Positions 22,431 to 35,429 of a DNA stretch of 64,000 nucleotides are shown here, in pieces (position 1 is the first letter of the stretch; the number at the start of each line of letters is the position of its first letter). Both the position numbers and the translations under genes were made by a program. This stretch comes from Euleptes europaea (lineage: Eukaryota > Chordata > Lepidosauria > Squamata > Sphaerodactylidae), in assembly GCF_029931775.1 (NCBI RefSeq), contig NC_079316.1, positions 65,846,064 to 65,910,063 on the forward strand. The letters run 5' to 3'. The notes beneath the pieces were generated by a model. The model was not told the DNA's origin. It did not search any database and saw nothing but the letters and a program-made list of their open reading frames with translations.

Positions 22431-22550
22431 CCCCCTCCCCCCCCCCGTCTCGCTCCCCTCCTCACCCCTGGATCCATAATGTGTTCCAACATTGTTTTCC
22501 AAGTCATGTTCAGACCTGCCTTGTTTATTTCAGATACAGTTGAAAGTTTA

Positions 22551-24715
22551 GATATTTCATTTGTTAATCAATAGATCCATACATTTCAATCTCTAAGAAA
22601 TTGACAGCAATTAGTCTAGGTACACTTTCCATTCATGTTCTATGTATCATAGATCTCCCCTGCCCAGATATTCCACTTGTTCAGTCATTTTCTGTTGGAT
22701 ATGTTCATTCTTTAATATGTTGAGTTAAATCTGTTCCGCCATTTTTTAAAATGTTGACAGTCCGTTCATAAATATAGTAGAGTAATGGCAATACTCCAAA
22801 GCAGTTGACATTTCTGTGAATGGCCACCCGCGCCTTATGTTTTTTTCACACTAGATCGTGAGGAGAAACTATCAGCACTGATACTTGCCTATTATATTTC
22901 AGCTTGAATTTGTTCCTTTGGATGTTCATTGCCCATTATGAAAGAAAGTGGTTTTATCAGGAAAATGCATTAGACATAATGGGTTGGAACGTTTGCCCTC
23001 TTTCTTTTCCTTTCTCTGGGTGTAAGAAGCTTCTGCCCAGGTAGGGGCTGTAATAATGCAAGAAGGAACAAGGGCAATTTCAGCCACTGCCTCTTCTTCA
23101 CTGCAGCCCCCTGTTTTGCATGGCTTTTAGTCCATGCCAGTCCCCCAACCCCGGCATTGCTTTGTTGCCACTCACTGACAGCTTCTGAGGGGAAGGGAAG
23201 GTCAGAAAGATCTGCCTCTGCCAGCACTTCCTGCTGGCGCTGTGTAGGATCCGCCCCAATGCTTCCTACAAAACTAAGTGGCAGTGCTTCATTGCTTATT
23301 TCTAATGCGCCCCTTAATTTGCAAATGAACACACGTGAACCACCTCCATCGAAAAGTGTTAAAAGGGATGTGAGGTGATATTAAAGCTGTTGTCGGCGAT
23401 GGATGTTTCATACATGTATATCATCACTTGATGCTGGAGCCACTGAATAACCATGTTCATGTTGATTCTTCCTCAATCAGCACAGACATTTTCCTGAATA
23501 CTTAACCTTTGGTGAACATTTAGCAGTTGCTTCATCTACCCAGAGGAAACTGATTAGCCACCATTTGCTGTTTAGACAGTGTGAAATCAGACTGGACCAG
23601 CTTGCTGTTTACAGTATTTGATATTTGAAAATGCTTTTGTTTTTGGTGATTCATCAGAAAATCTGTTATAATTTGGGAGATAGAGTGGTTTTAGCTTAGG
23701 GTAGGGAGTCAATTAATTAATTTTGAAAATGTTAAATGTTATTTTGAAGTGCTTTGAAATGTCTATCAACAGATAATATATGCCAAAATTATATATTACA
23801 CCACATCATGATCCCTCATTGTGACAAGCCCTAACAACAATGAAGATACAATTGTCACACTATTGTTCCTATAGATAAAACAATGCATTCTTAGAATCAT
23901 GTAACACTGAGAATAATGAAAATGTATTCTAATATGTATTCTAATAAGTAGTAGTAGTAGTAATAGTAGTAGTAATAGTAGTAGTATTCTAACAATGAAA
24001 ATGTATTCTAATATGGAGTAAAACTTGTATATTCTCCTTCCTCTGATGAGAGTAACTGTTAATGTGTGGACAGAGAAAGAGAGAGAAGGAGGAAGAGAAC
24101 AGAAAATTCTGAATTTAATATCTTCCAGTAATTGTAAATTGTGAAAGTATTGCTTTAAATGTTTCAGATGTCTGTGAAAACATATAAAACATATACTTGA
24201 CATTGTTTTCACAACATATACCTTTAAAATTGACATTTTACTGGGATTTCCTGGCACTTGTCTGAGTATGCCTCTGTAGTCAGACACACATAACCTTAAA
24301 TCGGCAGTTTTAAGTACATAAATTAGATCTTAATTACATTCATATCCCCTCAAAACAAAGTTCTTCTACAATATACCAAGAAATAAATTTCTTGCACCGG
24401 CACATTGACACTGAAAAACTATCTATACAGAATGCTTTTAAAGACCTAAAATCAAAACAACTCCGAGTCCAAATACCAAACTCCAATGCCGTTTCCTTTC
24501 CAGACTGTGTCCTTTCAAGGAATCCATATGCCAACCAGACTGTGAATTTATGTTACATGAATACATGGTTGAGAACAATCCACGATAAGCAAAGGAGGTC
24601 TGAGTTTTGCCCAGTGCAGAAGTCGTGACCTTTGTCTGCAATTTGCAACTTTGAATCATTTTGCTCATAATTAAGGGCTCAATGACAACCACAAGACCAC
24701 ATACAGGAAAGCTGC
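22551..24715. other. Downstream flank of PRLHR, unassigned
   Basis: No gene recognised. A (TAG)n-type microsatellite with interruptions lies at 23948-23990. The part next to the PRLHR stop may be its 3' UTR; no canonical AATAAA is seen on the minus strand in the first 600 bp. Confidence 0.45.
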
Positions 24716-25768
24716 TCAGATAACAACGCTAACAGTTACACTTTGCCCAGCAGGAACTATTTTTCTATGCCAGGCAAGTAATTTCTTAAGCTCTTCCCTA
24801 AAGCTATCATGCAGCCAGGCATAAATGAAGGGGTTATAGCATGCAGAACTCATGGCAAACCAATGGCAAAATAGTTGGACCAGACTGAAATAGTAAGAAT
24901 CAATGGCACTAATGTTAATGTCCCGAATAAGGTTGAAGGTGTGAAGGGGAAGCCAGCACACCCCAAAGACTACCACTACTATAACCAAGAGACAAAAGGT
25001 CTTTTTCCTCCTGGCTCTATCCCATTCCGCCTGATTCTGAGTTACACTGCCTGGCATAACCCTGTTCTTTAGCTTGAGAGAGATCTTGATGTAAGATACT
25101 AGTATGGCCAGCAAAGGGAAGAGGTAGGTGATGAGCAGCAAGCACATAGCATAGGTTTGCCTTTGGCGCTCTTGGTCCCCCCAGAACTCTTCACACAGTA
25201 TAACTCCCTGTTGACCCAGCTCCACATAATAGGTGTGTGCCATGGCTGGCAATGCCAAGCAGCAGGAGAGAATCCAGATGAAGAGAACCATGTAGGCACT
25301 GAGCTGCAAAGACACACGGCGTCTCAGCGGGTGCACAATGACAATGTACCGATCCACAGCAATGGTGGCCAGGGTGAAGATGGAGACATAGACCGTGACC
25401 GGCTGCATGAAGAACACAAAGTAGCACATGCTGCTGCCAAAAATCCAGCCACGAGGCTCAAAAATGTAGGCGAGAGTGAGTGGGATGCAGGTGGCACACA
25501 TGGCCACATCAGAAAGAGCAAGGTTCCCAATGAGGAAGTTGGTAACATTGTGCAACTTCTTCACACTCAGGATGACATGAACTAGAAGGCAGTTGCCTAC
25601 CATCCCAACAACTACCACACCTGTGTACATTAGAATGATCAGTAACTTTAACCGTTGCACCAGATGCAAGCTATGGAAAACCATTAAGGTCTCGTTCACA
25701 GGAGAATTGTGGGCCACTGATGTGTAGTTGGTGGGAATGGTCCCAGAACCTTCCAAGAATTCAGACAT
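24716..25768 (-). CDS. PRLHR: Prolactin-releasing peptide receptor (GPR10), 350 aa
   Basis: Full-length class A GPCR that binds the RFamide neuropeptide PrRP and acts in feeding, stress and pituitary control. Human PRLHR is 370 aa. Sequons lie at N14 and N25; N1.50 is N59, D2.50 is D87, the disulfide pair is C115/C192, DRY is 139-141, W4.50 is W165, P5.50 is P218, CWLP is 271-274, D6.59 is D283 and NPFIY is 312-316. The C-terminal VTVSVVI matches the mammalian end, which binds PDZ proteins. TM segments, ICL2 (HPLRRR) and ICL3 ([14 protein letters not shown]) agree with the family. The open frame continues upstream to 25894, but a strong splice acceptor sits just before this ATG, so the shorter start is chosen; the human protein also has only a short N-terminal tail. 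The paralogue at 10860-11894 lies about 13 kb downstream on the same strand. Confidence 0.96.
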   Translation of the reverse strand: MSEFLEGSGTIPTNYTSVAHNSPVNETLMVFHSLHLVQRLKLLIILMYTGVVVVGMVGNCLLVHVILSVKKLHNVTNFLIGNLALSDVAMCATCIPLTLAYIFEPRGWIFGSSMCYFVFFMQPVTVYVSIFTLATIAVDRYIVIVHPLRRRVSLQLSAYMVLFIWILSCCLALPAMAHTYYVELGQQGVILCEEFWGDQERQRQTYAMCLLLITYLFPLLAILVSYIKISLKLKNRVMPGSVTQNQAEWDRARRKKTFCLLVIVVVVFGVCWLPLHTFNLIRDINISAIDSYYFSLVQLFCHWFAMSSACYNPFIYAWLHDSFREELKKLLAWHRKIVPAGQSVTVSVVI

Positions 25769-25773
25769 TTGGC

Positions 25774-25790
25774 CTGTAGGATAATAAACC
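25774..25790 (-). promoter_or_regulatory. Splice acceptor of the PRLHR coding exon
   Basis: On the minus strand the sequence reads TTTATTATCCTACAG followed by gccaaATG. The AG is at 25775-25774 and the exon begins at 25773, so only 5 nt of 5' UTR precede the start codon in this exon. The pyrimidine-rich tract and CAG/G context are good. It implies a separate 5' UTR exon upstream, which I cannot place. Confidence 0.7.
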
Positions 25791-25794
25791 AGAG

Positions 25795-26330
25795 ATATTA
25801 GTGAACCCTTTGTGCATAAACTGGTGGTTATAATGATTACAAAATACCTATAACTCAACACATGTTTACAGTCCCTACCTCTATAACCCAACACAAGTAA
25901 TACTGATTTTGTTACATGGGGAAATTCAAATAACTGAAAATATGCATTTATGTATACATAATCATTTGTAAATTGTTAATAGCCTGGCTCCTCTTCCTCT
26001 AGTAGAGGAAGGCGTTGATGGTTGTGACCCTCCACATGGTCTGAAAGTTGGGAGGTGGGTAAAATCACCCTTTTTGCCTCTTCCATGAAATGTTGCCCTC
26101 TTTTCCCTTCTGACTGGCAAGGCTATTCCATATGGTCCCATATTTTGATGGTTGAAAAGGACTCCAGAGGGGAGGAGATCACAGGAAAGATCTACAGTCT
26201 TTGCACCTTCAGATTATAAGACCCAACCCATTGGCTGCAATTTTTCAAGTTTAAAAGTTTCAGCAGGAGCAAAGAAAGACTGAAATACATTTAATATATA
26301 TATATTTTAAAATTGTGGGTGAGTAAACAA
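25795..26330. other. Intron or upstream flank of PRLHR
   Basis: Minus-strand intron sequence is expected here because of the acceptor at 25774. No upstream exon can be identified. Confidence 0.4.
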
Positions 26331-26655
26331 AAAGGAGGAGGAGGAAGACGAAGAAGAAGGAGAGAGCTGGTTTTTACATGCTGACTTTCTCTACCACTTA
26401 AGGGAGACTCAGACTGGCTTACAATCACCTTACCTTCCCCTCCCCTCAACAGACACCCTGTGAAGTAGGTGGGGCTGAGAGAGTGTAACTAGCCCAAGGT
26501 CACCCAGCTGGCTTCATGTGTAGGAGTGGAGAAACAAATCCAGCTCACCAGATTAACCTCCGCCGCTCATGTGGAGGAGTGGGGAATCAAACCCGGTTTT
26601 CCAGATCAGACTTCACAGTTTCAAACCACTGCTCTTAACCACTACACCTCGCTGG
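26331..26655 (-). mobile_element. Sauria-type SINE, full length
   Basis: Reverse copy with a (GGA/GAA)n start, tttttacatgctgactttctc, gactagcccaaggtcaccca, box B region gggaatcaaacccgg and head ttaaccactacacctcgctg. Confidence 0.92.
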
Positions 26656-29094
26656 ATCTCAGTAAAATGAACTGGGAAAGAATCTGAGAAATTCAATGTG
26701 TTCACTCCCCCAATCAATAAAAACACTATTCAGATTACAACTGGCTTCGGGAGGGGGATTACTAATAGATGCCTACACATCTAATAGTATTTCTATGAAC
26801 CAGAAAAGTTAGAAATGCAACATTTAAAGGGATAGACTTGAAATTTTCAAAAAACTGGAATCCAGGCGACATTATCAGATCCCCTTCTTCTTAATATATG
26901 CTTGCTAGATTTGGGGCCCAAACTAAGACAAGGTAAATGCAATACTCAATAGCATGGACTGCAATAACTGGATTCTTTAGGCTCAATAATATTGTTATCA
27001 GTCACTGCATATTGATTTCCCCTTGTGAAGCTAGTCTCCCCACAATGCACATTCTACTCACCATATTAATGCCTCCATGTCCCCCACTGTATGATAAGCT
27101 AAACATTCCAGGTAAACATAGAATTTTACTACAAAAGAATATCTATTGAATTGCAATGGAACAATGAAAACAATGATGTGAAACTGGGCAAAATTGGGCC
27201 ATACAAATGAATCTACTAGAGAAAAAGGAGGGGCTGGTAAAGACAAAAGTGACCGCACATAATAATTTAAGTTTCTCCTAGAGTTGTCAAAATTATAGGT
27301 CTAATTAAATGACATCGAGAGAATGACCCTTAAAAGAAAAAAAAGCAATTTATTCCCTCTGAGAGGAACTTCTAAACTAAGTTATTGATGAAATAAGCCT
27401 ATCTGCCCAAGAAGAGCCACAATGAATGAAATTATAATGAGAGACAGCATTATACAGAGACACAGATATGCATGCACTTTAATCTTACAGTAATGATAAA
27501 GAGCATCAGACATGTGGGGTTTACAATAGCTACAATTTCTTTCCCTTACCTTTAGACAGATAAGCTGTGTTATTCAGCACAAGGAAGAGACAATCCTGGA
27601 ACTGGTATCATTGTCTTCCCGAGTCAATATGCTGCACCCAGCTTGTGAAGCCAATGAAACCGTTGGGTGTTCAAGAGTTTAAAGGGACAGAGAGAGATTT
27701 TTCTGGCATGCCAGGATACTCCCCCCCCTTTTTTTTCAGTTTAATCTGCAAATGGCCAGAGTTCATTGAGACCCTTTCCCAAGTCCCTTACCTACAGATT
27801 TTTATAGACCTCTTTATATACCTTTATAAAAGACGATGCATGCATTAAGCATCTCCCCCTCCCATTTCCTCTCCCTAGATGCATGACTCTAAATATGGAG
27901 AAACCTACAACAGAAGCATGCATAAATTTGAAAACATTGCCATCTTGGAGGTTAAGCAAACACACCTGATGAAATTCATTTTTGATCTGTCAACCCCCAA
28001 AGGCTATGGGAAGTATTTTAAGGCACAATTACTGATAACTGTTGCAAAAAAAATGTAGTAGTAAATTGTCAGGACACAATTTCAGCCGGCAGGTGCTCTC
28101 CGTGGTGCTGAAACAATCCCTGTGCTACTTCACAGCCCTTCAACACTTCCAAGAGGTATTTGGACAAGAGCTGCTGATGGTTAGCAATGTCTTTAGGTTA
28201 AATGGTTAGATTACAAGACTATATAGATTCTATCAGGGAACCATTAAATGCCAAGGATCCTGTGATCCCTCGGCAAAAATGCTGATGGCCATTGGCCTTC
28301 CCAGCTTTCCCTTCCTCCAGCAGCCATTTTGGGCCCCGGGAATGTTTATTCCTGAAGATGTGGGGTCCACATGGAATAAAAGACATGTAGGTTAGAAGGC
28401 TGTAATATGGAAAGGGAAAGGGGTGAAATCACCCCCTCTTGCCTTTTGCATGAGCTCCACTGACAGAATAGGATGGAAGAGGAGAGATTTCATCCCATTC
28501 CCCCTCCCCACTGCAGGCTACCAAGTCATGTGACTATTAGTCCACATGGGTCTTCCACAACCCTAAGAATAAACTTTCCTGGGGCTGGGAATGTCATTCA
28601 AGAGAGGGAAAAGCCAGGGAGATTGGGGATCATACTAGAAACTAGCATTGTATTAGTCATTCTATAAACAAAAATCTTCCCTCAGGTACATGAGTATAAC
28701 ATAAAGAAAAATATTTTATGCTAAATGGAACAAAGATCTAGAGTATGAAATGGAAGATAACATCTGAAAATATATATTCACTCATGGCTACTCATTCTCA
28801 GTTAGCCTCTTATTTAAGGAGAACATAATGGAAATGTCATATCAGCATGTACATGGCCCTCCCCAGCAGCCCTCAACTTCAGTGATGGTGGGGGAGAGTG
28901 ATCCAAGTACTGTGCTGGAGCCCCCGCCTTCCGATCCCCACTGCCTGCAGGCTTGGACCTCCATGTGGAGGTCCCAGCTGGCAAGCGGAGTAGATTGGAA
29001 GGCCCCCACAGCCCAGAATTAGGAACAGGGGGAGGGTGACTGCCTCAGCTCACAGACTGGATAACAACGCTCAAAGGGCCAAATCCCACCTGCG
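26656..29094. other. Intergenic desert
   Basis: No gene recognised in 2.4 kb. Local features are only short runs (T/C near 27720). Parts near 27300-27550 and 28700 look repeat-free. Confidence 0.45.
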
Positions 29095-29435
29095 GGATGT
29101 GACACCCTTGATATAGATTTTTGGATGGTGTTGTTGGCATTGTAAATCCCCCAAATGAACTATTATCACATGTGGTGGTCATGTAAACAAGCTAACCAAT
29201 TTTGGAATGCGGTAACAGTCCTCCCAGAGCAAGGCTTGGGAATTTTAGTCTCATTTACTCCTGAGAGCTTGTTGTTGAAATGCATGCCAATGATCCAAAA
29301 GTACCTACAAGTTATCACTTTAAACTTATTGACTGCAACCAGGCAGACTTTTACTAAAATATGGAAACAAGAAGCCTTCCCAAAGATACAAGACTGGCTA
29401 AATAAGATAAGGACAGGGCTTTTGTGATGGTACTC
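29095..29435 (+). mobile_element. L1 LINE, ORF2 C-terminal fragment
   Basis: The frame 29155-29427 reads MNYYHMWWSCKQANQFWNAV, then FTKIWKQEAFPKIQDWLNKI, the typical C-terminal part of L1 ORF2 proteins. Both ends are truncated. Confidence 0.8.
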
Positions 29436-30296
29436 ATCATTATTAAGTACCAGCACCTTTTTCAGGGCTCTTCTGACTCCTGATCCCCATGTGCCCTCCT
29501 GGGTGGACCCTCAGGAACATCCCAGCAGGAATCTGCAGAGGAAGTGGAGAATTGGTGGAAATAGGTGCCACCTTATATATGAATACAAGCACCTTTTTAA
29601 CAAGCAAAAAAAGCACTGGATAAGGACATCAGTTGTTTGTTTGTTTTAATCAGGCTTACTGCTTTTCAGAAAAAGAATAAAAATGTGACAAGACTAGATT
29701 AATCATGGTCTGTGGTCATAGGTCAAATTGAATTAGCTAAGATGGGGGAGTAAGCATGGTTAGGGTATGCTTTGATCTAGTTAGATTTTCTAACAAGTGG
29801 CAAATGTGGTTTTCATACTCAGGGAAATTTCCATTGTGGATAGTAGTATTAAGATTTGCACATCTGATTGAGATTTTAAATATATACACAAGTCATTACA
29901 TTTCAAGTGTTTGAAAATAGCTGGAAATAATTCTTACATATCTTGCTGAAATTTCAGCACTATCCAGCTGGCTCCCAGGCTGGAGTTTTCTGAATATTTT
30001 ATTCATTTATTCAGAAACCGGGCTGTGCGCCTTTGAAACATAGCTAACATCGCTAATCAAAATCACTGATCTCAGACAGAAGTTCAGAAATCTTCCGTAT
30101 TTCTTCCCGTTCCATCAGGGCAGAGCAGCATTTGGTAGAAGGGTGACATCCAACTCAAAGGGCTGTCTGATGGAACAGGGTGCCATCCAACTCAAAGGGC
30201 TGTCTGATGTTCCTACCATACAGCATCCTCCCTGACTAGAATCTGTGAATGTAGCAATTTCCAGGGAGGGGGGCAATTATACACAAGTTCACCCAT
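29436..30296. other. Unassigned DNA with a short tandem repeat
   Basis: A 37-bp unit (gggtgacatccaactcaaag...) occurs twice at 30141-30172 and 30178-30209 with one difference. Otherwise no feature recognised. Confidence 0.5.
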
Positions 30297-30353
30297 TCAC
30301 CCTCCAGGATCTCAGGCAGGAGCCTTTCATATCACCTACTTGCCTATTCCCAA
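30297..30353 (-). mobile_element. tRNA-derived SINE, type C, internal fragment
   Basis: ccaggatctcaggcaggagc and catatcacctacttgcct match the middle of the family at 14058 and 40625. Confidence 0.6.
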
Positions 30354-30628
30354 AGGAAGGAGCAAGTTTGCTGCATCTCCCACAGAGCTCACACCCACAC
30401 ACCTGGTGCAGGGCTGGGCTGCAAGTGCATGTCAGCCCCTGCTGGCTTCCACAAGGCAGCCAACCATGCCTTATATCCCCCTTAGAGCAGCAATGGCTCC
30501 TATGCCCTTCCCATCTGCCAGTGACCACTGTCTTGAGGCGCATAGTTTAACGCAAATAAAATATCTGTATACATCCATTACCTATTAAAGACACATTGCA
30601 TATGTCATTCCCTAATGGTTTGACAGTC

Positions 30629-30840
30629 CTGACCTGGATAGCCCAGGCTAGCCTAATGTCGTCAGATCTCAGAAGCTAAGCAGAGTTGCTCCTGGCTAGT
30701 ATTTGGATAGGAGGCCTCCAAAGAACACCAGGGTTGTGATGCAAAGGCAGGCAATGGAAACCCACCTCTGAACATCTCTTGCCTTGAAAACCCCACCAGG
30801 GGTCGCCGTAAATCAGATGTGACTTGGCAAGCAACCAGGG
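30629..30840 (+). mobile_element. 5S rRNA-derived SINE
   Basis: Head resembles 5S rRNA (gtcagatctcagaagctaag cagagttg, ggctagtatttggataggag), then ggcaggcaatggaaaccc, tctcttgccttgaaaacccc, and the Bov-B-like tail ggtcgccgtaaatcagatg. Nearly complete. Confidence 0.92.
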
Positions 30841-31167
30841 GGGGATTACTCCAGGAACGCCCAGTGTAATACATGGTTAAAACAGCAATGCCAACTTAGA
30901 GCAAAACAAATAATCTAAAAGAGCAAGGGGACGTTTCTGTACGGAGCCTAATCTGTAACTAAGTACAAAATGTCAAACAGTACTACATATATTCTTCATC
31001 TGTAACGTGAGCCCCCCTCCCCAAATTCTGTTCCTGGAGGTCAGGGAGCCATCCTTAATACAATAAGGGCAAATGAAGGTAGGAAGAGGTCTGCAGTGAG
31101 AATTAGTGAAAATTTCCCCTTCTCATTTGCTGATGGAACTACCCTTCTGCCACTAAAAATGTAGCAC
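30841..31167. other. Unassigned DNA
   Basis: Nothing recognised between the two SINEs. Confidence 0.5.
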
Positions 31168-31476
31168 AGGATGATGATGATGAAGAAGAAGAGTTGGTTT
31201 TTATATGCCAACTTTCTCTACAACTTAAGGAAGAATCAAACCGGCTTACAATCATCTTCCCTTCCCCACCCCACAACAGACACCCTGTGAGGTAGGTGGG
31301 GCTGAGAGAGCTGTGACTAGCCCAAGGTCACTCAGCTGGAGGAGTGGGGAAACCAACCTGGTTCACCATATTAGCATCCGCCGCTCATGTGGAAGAGTGG
31401 GGAATCAAACCCCGTTCTCCAGATCAGAGTCCACCACTCCAAACAACCGCTCTTAACCATTACACCATGCTGGCTC
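31168..31476 (-). mobile_element. Sauria-type SINE, full length
   Basis: (GAT)n(GAA)n run, then ttggtttttatatgccaact, gactagcccaaggtcactca, gaatcaaaccccgttctcc and head ttaaccattacaccatgctg. Confidence 0.92.
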
Positions 31477-32436
31477 TCATGGGGTTTTGTTTGTTTGTTT
31501 GAGTGGATCTGTAAATGCCCTATCTCTTCCCTTAAACTGAAGGATTTTAATTTTATTTCAAAATTCTATCTCTGCGCAGAAGGAAACATATCTTTGGAGT
31601 ACAGTTCAGCAGACATCCTGTTCACCAAGTGCAAGTGGGGAGCCAAATGCCAATTGTTCAGTGAGCTGTTTGGAGATGTCAAAATAGATTCAAAATAAAT
31701 TTCATGTGATCAGACTAGGTTCTCCCACATGCTGGAAAACGTAGTGTCAGTTGTCAACCTCCATCTGAACTGCTTGCCCTGGGCCTGCAGTCCATTAAAA
31801 AGAAATACATTGCAATCACCACAATCACACCACCATTACGTTATTTCTATCATTCAGCAATAATCCTGGTGTCATGGTGTAATGGCACTAATCGATCCAC
31901 ATTTTTAAAAAATGGACGTACACGTCACCAATGTCAGTAAACACAGGGAGAAGTCCTCTAAGATTATCAATCACAGCACTTTTTTGCTGCAGCAGCTTTC
32001 ACTCCCACCCCCATTACCCAACCACTACTTTCAACTTTAAAAATCACAAGCAGAAGAAGCAGAAGCAGAAGAAGAAGAATATACTGATAGAGATTGGCAT
32101 AAGAACCAATATTCTTTCCTGGGGTGTTGGGACCTGCAATGAAGACTGCTCAGAACCATCTGGGGCCTGGCTAGTAATTTGCCATTAGGTCAGGTTGAAG
32201 GCGTCTGCTGGGATACATGGAAGAATCTTTGTCCTTTGTATAGAGAGAGAGGGACTTGGGGATTGTTTTGAAGGGAGAGGTGAATCAGACCTCAAGGAAG
32301 GAGGCCAATAAAACGGGGAGAAAAGGCTGAGACATGATGAGAGGCTGAACCGAGATGAAGAAACTTTTAAATTATTATGCCTATGTCCTAATTCATCATC
32401 ACAGGGGTGGGGTGGGTGGGAAGTGTTAGACCCAAG
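31477..32436. other. Unassigned intergenic DNA
   Basis: No gene recognised; a short (GAA/CAG)-rich run lies at 32048-32080. Confidence 0.45.
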
Positions 32437-32729
32437 AGAACCAGCGTGGTGTAGTGGTTAAGAGCGGTGGTCTCTGATCTGGAGAACCGGGTTTGATTCC
32501 CCACTCCTCCACATGAGCAGCAGAGGCTAATCTGGTAAACTGAATTTGTTTTCCTACTCCTACAGATGAAGCCAGCTGGGTGACCTTGGGCAAGTCACAG
32601 TCTCTCAGCCCCACCTACCTCACAGGGTGTCTGTTGTGGGGAGGGGAAGGGAAGATGATTGTAAGCCGGTTTGATTCTCCCTTAAGTGGTAGAGAAAAGT
32701 CAGCATATAAAAACCAACTCTTCTTCTTC
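32437..32729 (+). mobile_element. Sauria-type SINE, full length
   Basis: Head accagcgtggtgtagtggtt, gggtttgattccccactcc, gtgaccttgggcaagtcac and tail cagcatataaaaaccaac with (CTT)n. Confidence 0.93.
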
Positions 32730-33269
32730 CAAGATGAGAGCATGCATTTAACCACTCATTTAATTTCTCTTTTCTCAGTGGTTGTTAGACAATCCTTGTT
32801 CAATTTTCTTTCTTTTTTTGTAACCAAGGACTGCAAATACAAGTAATTTTTTTCAGACTTTTTCTGAAATTGGTGTTATGATGGTCTGTCTGTACCCACA
32901 TAAAAGCCTAACTCAGCTTCTGCTAACCAACATATAATGAGATGTCTGCCTTGACCAGAATTATGCTAATGACAGAGCTCAAGGCTTCCTCTACATCCTT
33001 GGAGATTCTGAGCAGGAGAGCTCTTAATTTGAAGAACAGACACTTAAGAGATTGGAACTGAGTGTCTGAATTGCAGGACACTAGACAAGCTTATTTCAAA
33101 TGTTTAACCTGCAGCAGCCTAAATCCAGCTATGTATTTCTATTAATTTAATAAAATTAAACAGTGGAACTGATGCCAGATGGTTTGTTTCTTCTTCTATA
33201 GCAAATCCTCTAGGAAAACATTTTGACCCGGAGCTGGTACCCACTGGAATTAAAAGAAAATATCTCAAC
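32730..33269. other. Unassigned intergenic DNA
   Basis: No gene or named repeat recognised. Confidence 0.45.
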
Positions 33270-33850
33270 AGGTTCATAAAATCATACAAACATAAAGTTG
33301 GAAGGGACCACCAGGGTAATCTCGTCCAACCCCCTGCACAATGCAGGAAATTCACAACTACCTCCCCCCCCCCACACCCCCAGTGACCCTACTCCATGCC
33401 CAGAAGATGGAAAATACCCTCCAGAATCCCTGGCCAATCTGGCCTGAAGGAAAATTGCTTCCTGGCCCCCAAATGGCAATTTGCATTTCCCTGGGCATGT
33501 AAGAAAGGGCCACAAGAGCCAAGCACTGATGCAACTCTTCCTGCCCTCCCTCTCATGATTTACCTAAGTTCACTGAATCAGAATTGCTGTCAGATGGCCA
33601 TCTAGCCTTTGCTTAAAAACCTCCAAAGAAGAGCCCACCACCTCCTGAGGAAGCCTGTTCCACTGAGGAACTGCTCTAACTGTCAGGAAGTTCTTCCTAA
33701 TGTTTAGCCGAAAGCTCTTTTGATTCAACCTGTTGGTTCTGGTCCGACCTTCTGGGGCAACAGAAAACCACACCATCCTCTATATGACAGCCCCTCAAGT
33801 ACTTGAAGATGGTTATCATGGTTCGAGATGCTCTAGGTCAAGCCTGGAAA
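33270..33850 (-). mobile_element. CR1 LINE 3' fragment
   Basis: Minus-strand copy. The 3' UTR lies at 33270-33560 (catacaaacataaagttgg, gaagggaccaccagggtaat). The end of ORF2 follows at 33570-33776 with FSVAPEGRTRTNRLNQKSF and VRAVPQWNRLPQEVVGSSL. Interrupted upstream of that. Confidence 0.92.
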
Positions 33851-35085
33851 AAATGAAAAACAGAGGAGGTTCTTCAGATGCTGTAAAAATCAGAAACATT
33901 TCTCAGATCTTTATTAGCTGATTATTATTAACTTATGGAAGAGGGCAGACAGTAAAAGCAGTTGGTTCAGATATCTCTGTAGCTATTTAATATTGAGTGA
34001 TGCAGTTAGGTAACGTTAGACTCTGGACTTATGAGTCTTATGGTACTCCCCCTTTAGATGGTAATTTATACTTCAAATGCAAATCACAGAATGAACATTC
34101 AACAGGCTTATCTCCTCCCTTGTCACCATTTCCCCAGATAAACAAGGTGCAACCTGATTACATTAAATTGTGGCCGAAATCCCTCTATTTAAGTCACTTG
34201 TCTAACATGATTGGAATATCAGAGGTCTCTTCTTCTGATCAATGAAATTACACTCCCATTGACTACAGAGGAACAGATAAGAGTTGTCTATCTAGTTTCG
34301 CATCCATTACGCAGGCAAGACAATAACATCTGCATCATGCTTCTGATTATCACAAATTTCTTTCCTGTACTTTTTATCATTTTAGTCAGTTTTTGTTAAC
34401 ATCGTTTATAGATAAAGTATGTAATAACAGCAGCACATTCGCTGCTCCACTGACTCTGTTTCAAAGTATCCTGGTACAATTTCATCAATTGTTAATTTAG
34501 TAAACCAAACGGTATTGCTAAAGGAAAGGAGGGATGAGAGAGAGAATACAACAGAAACAGGATGTGTTGCATTCCAGTTACATCAGTGTAAATCCAGAGG
34601 AATTCCATCACTTTATAAAAGAAACCCATAATAGTGCAGATCATTTGACAGATCCCAGTAAAGCAGTTTCACACTTAGGTGAGCCGTAATGGCCGTGTCA
34701 AATCCCTGGTGCTTATGAGCAGATTAGCAAAGGGGGAATGACTTCACTGAATAGGCAGGTCCTGCTGATGTATGTATATTGATTTTGGATTTGTGAATAA
34801 TTTTAATGCTAATGAATATCAGAAAATTAAGTTGGGATTTTGTGTCTTTTTGGAGCTAAACCTGTCAAAAATGACAGGGAAATGTACTCAACTGGATGGA
34901 ATCCTTGTTGCTATTCTATGATAGCAAAACCTGAACTAATTCCCATATCTGTAATACTCATGGGCCAGTTATCTGGGAAAGCAACTGAATGTTGTATATT
35001 TTTCTGTCCCAGAGAGGTCTCATATTCAGAGGCCAGATGGTGCCAAAGTAAGTGAACAGTTCAATTGTTATTTGACCAAGTGAAA
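33851..35085. other. Unassigned intergenic DNA
   Basis: No gene recognised in 1.2 kb; mostly AT-rich and repeat-free by eye. Confidence 0.4.
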
Positions 35086-35240
35086 CCGACTTGGTGGCTG
35101 TGAGAAGTGCTGTCAAGTGGCAGCCCAGTAGGGTTTTCAGTCAAGAGACTAGCAGAGGTGGTTTGCTATTACCTGCCTCTGCATAGCAACTCAGGACTTC
35201 CTTAGTGGTCTCCCATCCAAATACTATCCAGGGAAATGCA
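35086..35240 (-). mobile_element. 5S rRNA-derived SINE, partial
   Basis: Reverse copy: Bov-B-like tail agtgctgtcaagtggcag, then gcagaggtggtttgctatta, and 5S part ggtctcccatccaaatacta. The head beyond is missing. Confidence 0.8.
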
Positions 35241-35429
35241 CAGAAGAAGCAACCAAATCTGTACAAGTGTGTGAGGTTGTTGAGATTGCCCAAAATTATT
35301 ATTACTACATTTTTATCCCTTCTTAACCTTCTTCTAAGCAGCTCAGTGTGATGCATGTTGTTCTCAGCTCCATATCCTCAGAATAATCCTATGATGTAGC
35401 TTAGGCTGGAACGCAGTTACTGGTTTGAG

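Larger units (their letters stand above)
21610..22550 (+). repeat. Tandem duplication, copy 2, interrupted twice
   Basis: Matches copy 1 over 21610-22033 and again from about 22480 to 22545. It is longer because of a 72-bp insertion at 21750-21821 and a 430-bp block at about 22035-22475 that has replaced or split the homologous sequence. Confidence 0.85.

Noticed and set aside
23796-24287. 163-codon frame downstream of PRLHR
   Set aside because: Contains a poly-leucine run from a (TAG)n microsatellite and no domain.
25769-25894. Upstream in-frame extension of PRLHR by 42 residues
   Set aside because: A splice acceptor lies at 25774 and the extra residues do not resemble any receptor N terminus; the frame is open intron sequence.
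30629-30840. 5S rRNA gene
   Set aside because: Only part of 5S is present and it runs into a SINE body with a Bov-B tail.
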